This document shows positions 32,935 through 41,969 of a stretch of 64,000 nt of DNA, piece by piece; within the stretch, counting starts at the first letter, position 1; each line of letters opens with the position of its first letter. The position numbers were made by a program, and so were the translations under genes. The stretch is taken from the NCBI RefSeq assembly GCF_900167455.1, contig NZ_FUWJ01000020.1:1-64000 (forward strand). The letters run 5' to 3'. The notes under the pieces were generated by a model, which did not search any database, had not been told where the DNA came from, and was given only the letters and a program-made list of their open reading frames with translations. The stretch is from Enhydrobacter aerosaccus (GTDB taxonomy: Bacteria; Pseudomonadota; Alphaproteobacteria; Reyranellales; Reyranellaceae).

Positions 32935-34129
32935 GGCTGGGGCCGGGCCGAATCAGCACCAGGATCGCCGCCGCCAGTTGCAGGAACAGGCAGGCCCAGA
33001 GCGAACTGCGATAGCTTCCCGACAGATCGTGCAGCAGCCCCAGCAGCGATGGGCCGACAGCGGCCAGGAGCTGGGTAATGGCGACATTGAAGCTGACCGC
33101 GCGCGCGAAGTCCCGACGCGGGAATTCCTGCTGCACGATCAGCCCAGGCAGCGTGATCAGATTGCCGACCCCGAAGCCGAACAGGGCGCAGCCGGCATAG
33201 AGACCGACTACCGACGAGGTCGACAGCAGGACGACCATGCCGGCAATCTGAATGCCCAGCACCGCACTGCTGCAGGCGCGTCGGTCGACCTTGTCGACGA
33301 TCATGCCGACGACGATCCGCCCCAGCAGAGCCGAAAGCGCGGTCAGGCTCACGGCCCAGCCCGCGCCTTTGAGCCCCAACGACGGTTCGAGGAAGGCAGC
33401 CTGGTGGGCAATGAAGCTGATCTGCGCCAGCAGGCCGATCGAAAAGGCCCCTACCATCGTCAGATACCGCGGCTCGCCCAACAACTGCCGTCGCGATCTC
33501 GGGGTGTCGGAACTTGACGTGGCCGCAAGGGCGTCGTCGCCAACATCGTGCTCGTCGGTATGCCGACGGCGCAGCACGATCGCGGCGAACGGTCCCAGCG
33601 TCACCATCATCACCGCAATGGCGGCATAACAGGCAGTGGCAAAGCCCCAGCTGGCGATCGCCCAGGCAAAAGCCGGTGCGAACAGCAGGCCGCCGCAGGT
33701 CGCACCACTGAGCGCCAGGCTGGCGGCCATGCCCCGGCGGCGGTCGAACCATTGCGCCACCAGGGTATTGATCGACCCGCCGCCCATGGCGGCCCATCCG
33801 GGAATCATCAGGAGGATGGCCAGGTAAAGCTGCCACGGTTCTCGCAGAATGCCGAGGGCGGCCACGCCAGACGCCATCAGGGCTATTCCCCCGAGGACGA
33901 TCGGCCGGGCGCCGAAGCGGTGGATGGCATCGCCCACCTGCATTACCAGGAAGGCGCCAACGACGTAGTAGAAGGTAATTGCCGTGGAGATGGTCCCGGG
34001 CGACCAACCATGGGCGTTATGCAGGGCTACTAGATATAGGCTCAACCCATAGAAGCCGAACCCCCACCCATAGAGGGCGATGACAAAGGCACACAGGACA
34101 ACCCACCAGCCGTGATACCGACGCGACAT
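32867..34129 (-). CDS. MFS transporter
   Basis: The 420-residue protein has about twelve hydrophobic segments in two halves joined by a charged loop (RRRHTDEHDVGDD). Motif A-like stretches are GDAIHRFGARPIV and VDKVDRRACS. The opening YHGWWVVLCAFVIALYGWG is common in oxalate/formate-antiporter-like MFS proteins. The ATG at 34129 is preferred; in-frame starts further upstream would add non-conserved residues. The substrate is unknown. Its 3' end overlaps trmB by 68 bases. Confidence 0.87.
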   Translation of the reverse strand: MSRRYHGWWVVLCAFVIALYGWGFGFYGLSLYLVALHNAHGWSPGTISTAITFYYVVGAFLVMQVGDAIHRFGARPIVLGGIALMASGVAALGILREPWQLYLAILLMIPGWAAMGGGSINTLVAQWFDRRRGMAASLALSGATCGGLLFAPAFAWAIASWGFATACYAAIAVMMVTLGPFAAIVLRRRHTDEHDVGDDALAATSSSDTPRSRRQLLGEPRYLTMVGAFSIGLLAQISFIAHQAAFLEPSLGLKGAGWAVSLTALSALLGRIVVGMIVDKVDRRACSSAVLGIQIAGMVVLLSTSSVVGLYAGCALFGFGVGNLITLPGLIVQQEFPRRDFARAVSFNVAITQLLAAVGPSLLGLLHDLSGSYRSSLWACLFLQLAAAILVLIRPGPSPIDAENAGIRAYDPRASSARTA

Positions 34130-34331
34130 AGCTCGACCGTTCGTTTCCTCGTATGGGCGCAGATGTTTCCATAGTCGCGAACCTTCCGCTCGCCGTTTTC
34201 GGGCTTCATTAAGGTCGTGCGGGAAATGCGCCGCCAACACCGTTGGAGAGCATGCGGGCCTTGCCAGTAGCCCCGGTCGCGCCTATATCCCCGGCATCCT
34301 CATCGGGTTCGCGGGACGAGCCAAATAAAAT

Positions 34332-34360
34332 AAGAGTGGGCCAACAGCCCGCTCTTTTCG
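34332..34360 (+). terminator. attenuator-like hairpin in the rimP leader
   Basis: AAGAGTGGGC-CAACA-GCCCGCTCTT forms a 10-bp stem with one G-T pair, followed by TTCGTTT. It is intrinsic-terminator-like and lies 44 bases before rimP. It could end upstream transcripts or act as an attenuator for the rimP-pnp operon. No tRNA was found in the 275-base gap, which otherwise shows no gene. Confidence 0.6.
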
Positions 34361-34403
34361 TTTATGGCCAGCCTGCAGCTCAAACGTAGAGACATCCGAC
34401 CAC

Positions 34404-34913
34404 GTGACCGACCTGCTGCGCCGCATCGAAGAGATTGTCGCCCCGACCGTCGTCGGCATGGGCTACGAGCTCGTGCGCGTTGCGATGAGCCGCGGCGGTG
34501 GCACGTTGCAGATCATGATCGAACCTGCGGATGGCCGGCCGATGGATGTCGAGGATTGCGCCACTCTTTCGCGAGCCCTGTCGGCGGTGCTCGATGTCGA
34601 GGATCCGATCTCCGGCGCCTATACGCTGGAGGTCAGTTCGCCCGGTATCGATCGACCTTTGACGCGGGAAAAGGACTACAAACGCTGGGCCGGTCACCTG
34701 GCGCGCGTCGAGACGACCCTGCCGATCGACGGACGGCGTCGCTTCAAGGGAACACTGCTTGGGCTTGAGGATGGAACCGTGAAGCTGAAGCTCGACGACG
34801 GCAAGGAGGCGCATGTGCCGCTCAGTGCCGTGAGCAGGGCCAAGCTCGAATTGACCGATGCGCTGATCGACGAACACAGCCGGACCCAGGACAAGCCCGG
34901 GCCGGCAAACTGA
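34404..34913 (+). CDS. rimP: ribosome maturation factor RimP
   Basis: RimP assists 30S subunit assembly. The 169-residue protein has the family signature LEVSSPGIDRPL and the C-terminal SH3-like domain (FKGTLLGLEDGTVKLKLDDG). The start codon is GTG with a weak ribosome site. It leads the conserved operon to nusA. Confidence 0.95.
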   Translation: MTDLLRRIEEIVAPTVVGMGYELVRVAMSRGGGTLQIMIEPADGRPMDVEDCATLSRALSAVLDVEDPISGAYTLEVSSPGIDRPLTREKDYKRWAGHLARVETTLPIDGRRRFKGTLLGLEDGTVKLKLDDGKEAHVPLSAVSRAKLELTDALIDEHSRTQDKPGPAN

Positions 34914-34958
34914 AGAAAAACACCGACGAAGACCTCAGGGAACGAGAGGAAGACAATC

Positions 34959-36494
34959 ATGGCAACGACCGCCGATATTCCGCGCCTGGAAATGCTGCAG
35001 GTGGCCGACATGGTCGCCCGCGAGAAGAGCATCGAACGCGAGGAAGTGCTCGAGGCGATGGAACAGGCCATCCAGAAGGCCGGGCGCGCCAAGTACGGTC
35101 TCGAACACGACATCCGGGCGGAGATCGATCGCAAGACCGGCGAGATCCGGCTGCTCCGCTATATGCAGGTCGCGGATCCGGTGGAGAACGAGAATGTCCA
35201 GGTCTCGGTCGCCGAGGCCCAGCGCCGCAATCCCGAGGCGCAGGTCGGCGACTTCCTCACCGACGAGCTGCCCCCGATCGATTTCGGTCGCGTCGCGGCT
35301 CAGACGGCCAAGCAGGTCATCACCCAGCGCATGCGCGAAAGCGAGCGCAAGCGTCAGTACGAAGAGTTCAAGGATCGCGTCGGCGAGATCGTGTCGGGCG
35401 TCGTCAAGCGTGTCGATTACGGTAATGTGACTGTCGATCTGCAGCGCGCGGAAGGCGTGATCCGCCGCGACGAGTCGATTCCGCGCGAGAGCCTGCGCGT
35501 CAACGACCGCGTCCGGGCCTACATCTTCGACGTGCGCGAGGAGCCGCGCGGTCCGCAGATCTTCTTGTCGCGTAGCCATCCGCAGTTCATGGCCAAGCTG
35601 TTCACGCAGGAAGTGCCGGAGATCTATGACGGCATCATCGAGATCAAGGCCGTGGCACGCGATCCCGGCAGCCGCGCCAAGATCGCGGTGCTGAGCCACG
35701 ACAGCTCGATCGATCCGATCGGCGCCTGCGTCGGCATGCGCGGCAGCCGCGTCCAGGCCGTGGTGCAGGAGCTGCAGGGCGAGAAGGTCGACATCATTCC
35801 CTGGTCACCCGAACCGGCCAACTTTATCGTCAACGCGCTGGCGCCGGCCGAAGTCAGCAAAGTGCTGATGGACGAAGAGAAGAACAAGGCCGAGGTGGTC
35901 GTTCCCGACGATCAGCTCAGCCTCGCCATCGGTCGCCGCGGCCAGAACGTGAAACTGGCCTCGCAACTGACCGGCTGGGAGATCGACATCATGACCGAGG
36001 CCGAAGAGAGCGAGCGCCGTCAGAAGGAGACGCGCGAGCGCACCGAACTCTTCAAGGAAGCCCTTGATGTCGATGATGTGATTGCCCATCTCCTCGTGGC
36101 GGAGGGCTACGCCACGGTCGAGGATATCTCGGAATCTGCCGTCGAGGATCTTACGACCGTCGAAGGCTTCGACGAGGATATCGCCACCGAACTGCAGCGC
36201 CGCGCTCGCGAGTACATCGAGAAGCGTGACGCCGAACTTGCCGACAAGCTTGCGGAGCTCGGCATGGACGAAGCGGTGCGTTCGATCGAAGGCCTCACGC
36301 TCCCGATGCTGGTCGCGCTGGGCGAGAAGGGCGTGAAGACGCTCGACGATCTCGGCGATCTGGCCTCGGACGAGCTGCGGGAGATCGTGGGCGAGAGCAC
36401 GCTCGATGCCAGCGCCGCCAACGCAATCATCATGAAGGCGCGCGAACATTGGTTCCCGGCCGAGGAAGCCGCCGGCGAGGCGGCCAAGGCCTAA
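34959..36494 (+). CDS. nusA: transcription termination/antitermination factor NusA
   Basis: The 511-residue protein has the N-terminal RNA-polymerase-binding domain, an S1 domain (VKRVDYGNVTVDLQRAEG), two KH domains (IGACVGMRGSRVQAVVQELQ in part, and LAIGRRGQNVKLASQLTG), and two acidic C-terminal repeats. It modulates pausing, termination and antitermination. It follows rimP by 45 bases. Confidence 0.97.
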   Translation: MATTADIPRLEMLQVADMVAREKSIEREEVLEAMEQAIQKAGRAKYGLEHDIRAEIDRKTGEIRLLRYMQVADPVENENVQVSVAEAQRRNPEAQVGDFLTDELPPIDFGRVAAQTAKQVITQRMRESERKRQYEEFKDRVGEIVSGVVKRVDYGNVTVDLQRAEGVIRRDESIPRESLRVNDRVRAYIFDVREEPRGPQIFLSRSHPQFMAKLFTQEVPEIYDGIIEIKAVARDPGSRAKIAVLSHDSSIDPIGACVGMRGSRVQAVVQELQGEKVDIIPWSPEPANFIVNALAPAEVSKVLMDEEKNKAEVVVPDDQLSLAIGRRGQNVKLASQLTGWEIDIMTEAEESERRQKETRERTELFKEALDVDDVIAHLLVAEGYATVEDISESAVEDLTTVEGFDEDIATELQRRAREYIEKRDAELADKLAELGMDEAVRSIEGLTLPMLVALGEKGVKTLDDLGDLASDELREIVGESTLDASAANAIIMKAREHWFPAEEAAGEAAKA

Positions 36495-36509
36495 CGGAGG
36501 ACGGATCGT

Positions 36510-37151
36510 TTGAGCTTGGCGTTTGCCATGACAGACCGTGACGGAGAGGCGATGTCCCGCGATACCGCGGGCAAGGCGCCGTTGCGGACCTGTATCGTCA
36601 CCGGAGCGGAGATGTCGCCGGAGCGGATGATACGCTTCGTCGTCGGACCGGAAGGCGATGCCGTGCCCGACTTGGCGCGGCGTCTGCCGGGCCGTGGGCT
36701 CTGGGTGACGGGCGAACGTGCCAAGCTCGAACAGGCGATCGCCCGCAAGCTGTTCTCCAAGGCGGCCCGCAGGCCGGTGAAGGCGGAGCCGGAGCTGGCC
36801 GATCGGGTCGAACGGCTCCTGCTCGAGCGTGTTCTCGAGGATCTCGCACGGGCGCGTCGCGCTGGGCGCGCAGTTGCCGGATTCGTGCGGGTGGAGCAGA
36901 TGATCGGGCGGCACCAGGCCGGATTGCTGGTGGTGGCGGAAGGCGCTGACGGCGACGGTCTCGCCAAGCTCCAGGCCGCTGGCCTGCCGATCGAGCGATT
37001 AGGGGATGCGGCGGCGCTCGGGGGCGTCTTTGGACGCGAGCATGCTGTTTACGTGGCGGTGGCGCACGACGACCGGTCGGGCCAGTTCATTCAACGGATT
37101 GCGGGGGGTGCGGCGCGGTGGCGCCGTTATCGCCTCAACAGCGCCGGTTGA
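36510..37151 (+). CDS. ylxR: YlxR (DUF448) RNA-binding protein with L7Ae-like C-terminus
   Basis: The protein is about 213 residues. The YlxR domain is RTCIVTGAEMSPERMIRFVV then GRGLWVTG, and a second half resembles the ribosomal L7Ae fold (RAVAGFVRVEQMIGRHQAGLLVVA, in part). The start is uncertain: TTG 36510 follows GGAGG at 36496-36500, while ATG 36552 has its own GGAG. It lies between nusA and infB, as in many bacteria. Confidence 0.88.
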   Translation: MSLAFAMTDRDGEAMSRDTAGKAPLRTCIVTGAEMSPERMIRFVVGPEGDAVPDLARRLPGRGLWVTGERAKLEQAIARKLFSKAARRPVKAEPELADRVERLLLERVLEDLARARRAGRAVAGFVRVEQMIGRHQAGLLVVAEGADGDGLAKLQAAGLPIERLGDAAALGGVFGREHAVYVAVAHDDRSGQFIQRIAGGAARWRRYRLNSAG

Positions 37152-37183
37152 CGGGCCGGAGCGGAGCAAGGACAACACGCGAC

Positions 37184-39934
37184 ATGACGGAACAGAAAGA
37201 GACGAACAAGCCTAACAAGCCGCTCACCCTGTCGACGAGCACGCGCGGCGGCGCGGCGGCGCCGGGCAAGAGCGACGCGACCCAGGTGAAGCAGAAGTTC
37301 TCGCACGGGCGCACGCGGGCTGTGACGGTCGAGGTCAAGAAGCCGGTGAAGCGGCCGACGACAGGGGCTGCGCCTGCCGCACCCCAGCCGCCGTCCCCGC
37401 CGCCGGCTCCGACGACCCCACCGCCGGCAGCGCCGGCGCCAGTGCCAGCGCCGACGCAGGCTCGGGCGCCGAAGCAGGGCAGTCCGGCTCACCGTCCCAC
37501 GCCGCAGCGCGAGGGCGGCCGCGGCATCGTTCTCCGCACCCTGACCGAAGAGGAGCGGGGAGCGAGAGCGCGCGCTCTGGTTGGCGCCAATCGCGATGCG
37601 GAGCTGGCGCGCAAGCGCGCTGCCGAGGAGGCCGTGCGCCGCGCCGCAGAGGAAAAGGCGCGCCAAGCGGCCGAGGAAGAACACAAGCGGCGTCTTGCCG
37701 AGGAAGAAGCCCGGCGCAAGGCTGAAGAAGAAGCCAAGCGCAAGGCCGAAGCGCTGGTCCAGAAGCGTCTGGATCAGGCGGCAACGGCCGCTGGAGCCCA
37801 GCCGCCAGCGGCCCGTCCGGCCGATGAGGTCAGACCGCGCGCTCCGGCGCCTCCGCCGGCTCCCGCCGGCCAGATTCGCCGTCCGATGCCCGGCGGCTCG
37901 GCCGGTCCGGGACAGTCGGCTCCGCAAGGAGCCGCGGGCGCAGGCGCTGCCATACGTCGGCCGCCGCCGATGCGACCGGCGCCGCCCAGCAAGCGTCTTC
38001 CGCCGCCCCCGGGCGCGCGTCGTGAGGCACCCAAGCGTCGTTCGGACAAGATCGACGTTGGCCGCGCCGTCGAGGGCGAGAACGATTTCCGCAGCCGGTC
38101 GGTGGCGCAGCAGCGCCGTCGCCTGGAGCGCGAACGTCGCCGCGAGCATGCCAGCGAGCCGCAGCAGAAGGTCTATCGCGAGGTCACCATTCCCGAGACC
38201 ATCACAGTCCAGGAACTTGCCGCGCGCATGTCCGAGCGCGGCGCCGACGTGATCAAGACCCTGATGCGCATGGGCGTGATGGCGACCATCAATCAGGTGA
38301 TCGATCCCGACACCGCCGAGCTGGTGGTGACGGAAATGGGTCATCGGCCCAAGCGCGTGGCGGAAGGCGACGTGGAAATCGGCCTGGCCGACACCACCGA
38401 CGCGGAGGGAACGCAGATTGCGCGTCCGCCGGTTGTCACCATCATGGGCCATGTCGATCACGGCAAGACGTCGCTGCTTGATGCCTTGCGGGCGACCGAC
38501 GTGGCTGCGCATGAGGCCGGCGGCATCACCCAGCATATCGGCGCCTATCAGGTGACGCTGCCGTCCGGGCAGAAGATCACCTTCCTCGATACGCCGGGCC
38601 ACGAGGCCTTCACGGCCATGCGTGCCCGCGGCGCCAAGGTGACGGACATCGTCGTGCTGGTCGTGGCCGGCGACGACGGCGTCATGCCGCAGACCAAGGA
38701 GGCGATCGCCCACGCCAAGGCGGCGGGCGTGCCGATCATCGTGGCCATCAACAAGATGGACAAGCCGGGTGCCGACGCCAGCCGGGTGCAGAACGAACTC
38801 TTGCGCGAGGAGATCCAGGTCGAGCAGCTGGGCGGCGACGTCCAGTCGATCGAGGTCTCGGCGACCAAGAGGATGAATCTCGACAAGCTCGAGGAAGCGA
38901 TCCTTCTGCAGGCCGAGGTGCTGGAACTCAGGGCCAATCCCGACCGGCTGGCCGACGGCGTGGTGGTCGAGGCCAAGCTCGATCCAGGCCGTGGCTCGGT
39001 CGCGACCGTGCTCGTGCAGCGCGGTACCCTCAAGGTCGGCGACGTCCTGGTCGCGGGGGCCGTATGGGGTCGCGTACGCCGTCTGGTCGATGATCGCGGC
39101 CAAGCTGTCGAGAGCGCGGGGCCGGCCTTCCCGGTCGAGATCCTGGGCCTCGCCGGCACGCCGCAGGCGGGCGACGAGTTCCATGTCGTCGACAGCGAGG
39201 CGCGGGCCCGTGAGATCGCCGACTTCCGCGCCCGTCGTGACCGGCAGGCCGAGCTTGCCCGTAGTGCGGGCGGTCGCGGCACGCTGGAAGAGATGATGAA
39301 GGGTATCCGCGAGGGTACCGCCAAGGAGCTGCCGGTCCTCATCAAGGCCGACGTGCAGGGATCGGCCGAAGCATTGGCCGGTGCCATCTCGCGTCTCAGC
39401 ACCGACAAGGTCGCGGCACGCGTGGTCTATAGCGGCGTGGGCGGCATCAGCGAGGCCGACATCACGCTCGCCAAAGCCTCCGGCGCCCTGATCATCGGCT
39501 TCAACGTGCGTGCGAACCCGCAGGCGCGTGAGATCGCCAAGCGCGACAAGGTGGACATCCGCTACTACAGCATCATCTACAAGGTCACCGAGGACATTCA
39601 GTCCCTCATGGTCGGCCTGCTGGAGCCGACCTACAAGGAGACCTTCATCGGCAATGCGCAGATCCGCGAGGTCTTCCGCATCACCAAGGTTGGCAATGTC
39701 GCCGGCTGCATGGTCACGGAAGGCATGGTCAAGCGCGGCGCCAAGGTCCGCCTGTTGCGCGACAACGTGGTGATCCACGAAGGCACGCTGAAGACCCTGC
39801 GCCGCTTCAAGGACGAAGTGCGCGAGGTGCAGCACGGCTTCGAATGCGGCATGGCGTTCGAGAACTACGACGACATCAAGGTCGGCGACGTGATCGAGTG
39901 CTTCGACGTCGAAGAAGTGCGGCCGACGCTGTAG
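37184..39934 (+). CDS. infB: translation initiation factor IF-2
   Basis: The 916-residue GTPase delivers initiator tRNA to the 30S subunit. A long N-terminal region is rich in Pro, Ala and charged coiled-coil heptads (EEAVRRAAEEKARQ and similar). The G domain near residue 422 shows GHVDHGKTS, DTPGHEAF and NKMD. C-terminal domains complete the protein. I chose ATG 37184 because the upstream in-frame extension overlaps ylxR. Confidence 0.97.
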   Translation: MTEQKETNKPNKPLTLSTSTRGGAAAPGKSDATQVKQKFSHGRTRAVTVEVKKPVKRPTTGAAPAAPQPPSPPPAPTTPPPAAPAPVPAPTQARAPKQGSPAHRPTPQREGGRGIVLRTLTEEERGARARALVGANRDAELARKRAAEEAVRRAAEEKARQAAEEEHKRRLAEEEARRKAEEEAKRKAEALVQKRLDQAATAAGAQPPAARPADEVRPRAPAPPPAPAGQIRRPMPGGSAGPGQSAPQGAAGAGAAIRRPPPMRPAPPSKRLPPPPGARREAPKRRSDKIDVGRAVEGENDFRSRSVAQQRRRLERERRREHASEPQQKVYREVTIPETITVQELAARMSERGADVIKTLMRMGVMATINQVIDPDTAELVVTEMGHRPKRVAEGDVEIGLADTTDAEGTQIARPPVVTIMGHVDHGKTSLLDALRATDVAAHEAGGITQHIGAYQVTLPSGQKITFLDTPGHEAFTAMRARGAKVTDIVVLVVAGDDGVMPQTKEAIAHAKAAGVPIIVAINKMDKPGADASRVQNELLREEIQVEQLGGDVQSIEVSATKRMNLDKLEEAILLQAEVLELRANPDRLADGVVVEAKLDPGRGSVATVLVQRGTLKVGDVLVAGAVWGRVRRLVDDRGQAVESAGPAFPVEILGLAGTPQAGDEFHVVDSEARAREIADFRARRDRQAELARSAGGRGTLEEMMKGIREGTAKELPVLIKADVQGSAEALAGAISRLSTDKVAARVVYSGVGGISEADITLAKASGALIIGFNVRANPQAREIAKRDKVDIRYYSIIYKVTEDIQSLMVGLLEPTYKETFIGNAQIREVFRITKVGNVAGCMVTEGMVKRGAKVRLLRDNVVIHEGTLKTLRRFKDEVREVQHGFECGMAFENYDDIKVGDVIECFDVEEVRPTL

Positions 39935-39945
39935 GATTGGAGTTC

Positions 39946-39974
39946 CTCCCCTTCGCGACGTCCGTGAAGGGGAG
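39946..39974. repeat. hairpin in the infB-rbfA gap
   Basis: CTCCCCTTC (39946-39954) and GAAGGGGAG (39966-39974) pair perfectly over 9 bases with an 11-base loop. There is no T-run. It may be a processing site, an mRNA-stabilising hairpin or a REP-like repeat in the 175-base infB-rbfA gap. Confidence 0.5.
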
Positions 39975-40109
39975 AGGTGCTGCCATCGGCTGGCGATGAA
40001 AGGCGATGGACCGAGGCAATGCGGTCCATGAGCCTTCCGTCCTTTCCGTCTGGGGCGGTGCTTCTCCCGCGCGCGGTCGGCGTCAGGGAGGAAGAAAGGA
40101 AGGAACGCC

Positions 40110-40514
40110 ATGTCTCGGCGTCAGACATCCGAAAAGGACGGTCGCGGTCATAGCCAGCGCCAGTTACGCGTGGGCGAGGAACTGCGACACTTGCTGGCGC
40201 AACTGCTCGAGCGCGGCAATATGCGGGATCCGGAACTGCGCGACGTCTCGATCACCGTGACGGCAGTCGATGTCAGTCCCGACCTTCGCAATGCCGTCGC
40301 CTATGTCATGCCCTTGGGGGGCTCCGACGAACCCCGGCTGCTCGCTGCATTGCGGCGGGCCGCGCCCTGGTTCCGCTCCCGGGTGGGCGAGCGCGCCGGA
40401 TTGCGCTATGCGCCCGAGATCCGGTTCGAGCTCGATCGCACCTTCGACGAGGCCGACCGGATCGGCGCCTTGCTTCGCCGGCCCGATGTGGCTCGAGACA
40501 TCGACGAAAAGTGA
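40110..40514 (+). CDS. rbfA: ribosome-binding factor A
   Basis: The 134-residue KH-fold protein assists 16S rRNA 5'-end maturation and cold adaptation. Family features are RVGEELRHLLAQLLERG, ITVTAVDVSPDLRNAVAYV, and an ending LRYAPEIRFELDRTFDEADRI. The AAGGAAGGA ribosome site is strong. Confidence 0.95.
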   Translation: MSRRQTSEKDGRGHSQRQLRVGEELRHLLAQLLERGNMRDPELRDVSITVTAVDVSPDLRNAVAYVMPLGGSDEPRLLAALRRAAPWFRSRVGERAGLRYAPEIRFELDRTFDEADRIGALLRRPDVARDIDEK

Positions 40515-40520
40515 ATCATG

Positions 40521-40545
40521 GGAGCGCGCCACTCCAGTGGCGCTC
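40521..40545. repeat. dispersed palindromic repeat, copy B
   Basis: GGAGCGCGCC-ACTCCAGT-GGCGCTC lies between rbfA and truB. It matches the reverse complement of the element at 365-390 except for one base pair changed on both sides of the stem, which preserves pairing. Within an operon it is more likely an RNA hairpin or mobile palindrome than a terminator. Confidence 0.55.
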
Positions 40546-40576
40546 ATGAGATGCGCTATTGGAGCGGCGCGCCCGA

Positions 40577-41482
40577 ATGAGCCGCAGAAAAAAGGGCGAA
40601 AAGATCGACGGTTGGGTCGTGCTCGACAAGCCGCTGGGCATGACCTCGACGCAGGCTGTGGGGCGTGTGCGCTGGCTGTTCGGCGCCCAGAAGGCGGGCC
40701 ATGGCGGTACGCTCGACCCGCTGGCGACGGGCGTGCTGCCGATCGCGCTTGGCGAGGCAACCAAGACCGTACCCTTCGTGATGGATGGTCGAAAGGAGTA
40801 CCGGTTCACGCTCCGCTTCGGCGAGGCGCGCTCGACCGAGGATGCCGAAGGCGCCGTGACCGCGAGCAGCGACGTCAGACCTTCAGATGCGGCCATCATG
40901 GCGCTGCTAGGCCGGTTCATCGGCGAGGTCGAGCAGACGCCGCCGGCTTTCTCGGCCCTGAAGATCGAGGGGCAGCGCGCCTACGATCTGGCTCGTGCCG
41001 GGCAGACCGTGGAGCTGAAACCGCGGAAGGTCGTCATCGAGCGGCTCGAACTCCTCGAGCGGCCCGACCCGGACCACGCAGATTTCGTGGTCGCCTGCGG
41101 CAAGGGCACCTACATCCGGTCGCTGGGACGCGATCTGGCGCTCGCCTTGGGGACGGTCGGGCATCTTTCGGCACTGCGCCGGACAGCCGCCGGCCCGTTC
41201 CGCGAAGAGGCGGCCATTTCGCTTTCCAAACTGGAGGCCCTCGGGCATATTCCCGCGCTTCTCGGGGTCTTGGCCCCTGTCGCGACCGCGCTGGACGACA
41301 TCCCGGCGCTGGCCATGACGGAGGCCCAAGCAGATCGGTTGCGCCAAGGCCAGCCGGTGTTCTTGACCCGGGACGCACCGCCCTCCGGCGCACTCTGTCG
41401 CGCCGAGAACGGCAGCAGGCTGATCGCATTGGTCCGTTCGGACGGTGCCTCTATCCAGCCGGTGCGCGTGTTCAACCTCTAG
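40577..41482 (+). CDS. truB: tRNA pseudouridine-55 synthase TruB
   Basis: The 301-residue protein has the catalytic Asp47 in GHGGTLDPLATGVLP, plus KEYRFTLRFG, and GTYIRSLGRDL. It makes pseudouridine 55 in the T-loop of tRNAs. A C-terminal extension of about 60 residues is PUA-like. The ATG at 40577 is chosen. A TTG start 18 bases earlier is possible. Confidence 0.95.
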   Translation: MSRRKKGEKIDGWVVLDKPLGMTSTQAVGRVRWLFGAQKAGHGGTLDPLATGVLPIALGEATKTVPFVMDGRKEYRFTLRFGEARSTEDAEGAVTASSDVRPSDAAIMALLGRFIGEVEQTPPAFSALKIEGQRAYDLARAGQTVELKPRKVVIERLELLERPDPDHADFVVACGKGTYIRSLGRDLALALGTVGHLSALRRTAAGPFREEAAISLSKLEALGHIPALLGVLAPVATALDDIPALAMTEAQADRLRQGQPVFLTRDAPPSGALCRAENGSRLIALVRSDGASIQPVRVFNL

Positions 41483-41498
41483 AGTCAGGAGATGACCG

Positions 41499-41768
41499 AT
41501 GTCGATTACAGCCGCGCGCAAGGCGGAGCTGATCAAGACGTATGCTCAGGGTTCGGGCGATACCGGTTCGCCGGAAGTACAAGTCGCCATTCTGAGCGAG
41601 CGCATTGCCAACCTCACCGAGCATTTCAAGGGTCACGCCAAGGATCATCATTCCCGTCGTGGTCTGCTCAAGCTGGTAGGTCAGCGTCGCCGGCTGCTCG
41701 ACTATCTCAAGGCCAAGGATCACAAGCGCTACGACTCGTTGATCGAGCGCTTGGGTCTGCGTCGTTGA
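41499..41768 (+). CDS. rpsO: 30S ribosomal protein S15
   Basis: The 89-residue protein shows the S15 blocks GDTGSPEVQVAILSERI and HSRRGLLKLVGQRRRLLDYL, and ends YDSLIERLGLRR. It binds 16S rRNA early in assembly. A GGAG ribosome site lies ahead. In other bacteria S15 represses its own mRNA. An intrinsic terminator follows. Confidence 0.97.
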   Translation: MSITAARKAELIKTYAQGSGDTGSPEVQVAILSERIANLTEHFKGHAKDHHSRRGLLKLVGQRRRLLDYLKAKDHKRYDSLIERLGLRR

Positions 41769-41773
41769 AGTAC

Positions 41774-41800
41774 GGCCCCGCCCTCGCGGCGGGGCCTTTT
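41774..41800 (+). terminator. intrinsic terminator after rpsO
   Basis: GGCCCCGCC-CTCGC-GGCGGGGCC is followed by TTTT. The perfect 9-bp stem begins 5 bases after the rpsO stop. Partial read-through to pnp would set relative expression. The rest of the gap to pnp shows no gene. Confidence 0.85.
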
Positions 41801-41969
41801 CGCGTTGCGTCGGTCGGTCCCCGTGAGTTCGATCGTCTGACGCAACTTCGTGGTAACCGGGAAGGCAGGGGCGAGAGCAAAGGCCTGGCCCGGTCCTGCT
41901 GGCGCAAGGGCGCTGGTGGGCGGCTGTCGCCAAACGGGGGCGCGCAGCCGTGCAGGAAAGGATGATGAT

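Noticed and set aside
34240..34330. Possible tRNA in the gap before rimP, as in some bacteria with a tRNA-Met gene there.
   Set aside because: GGGTTCGCGGG is present but no cloverleaf folds; only the terminator-like hairpin at 34332 is supported.
37127..40111. A 994-codon open frame on the minus strand.
   Set aside because: It is the shadow of infB in GC-rich DNA. The translation is low complexity with no recognisable domain.
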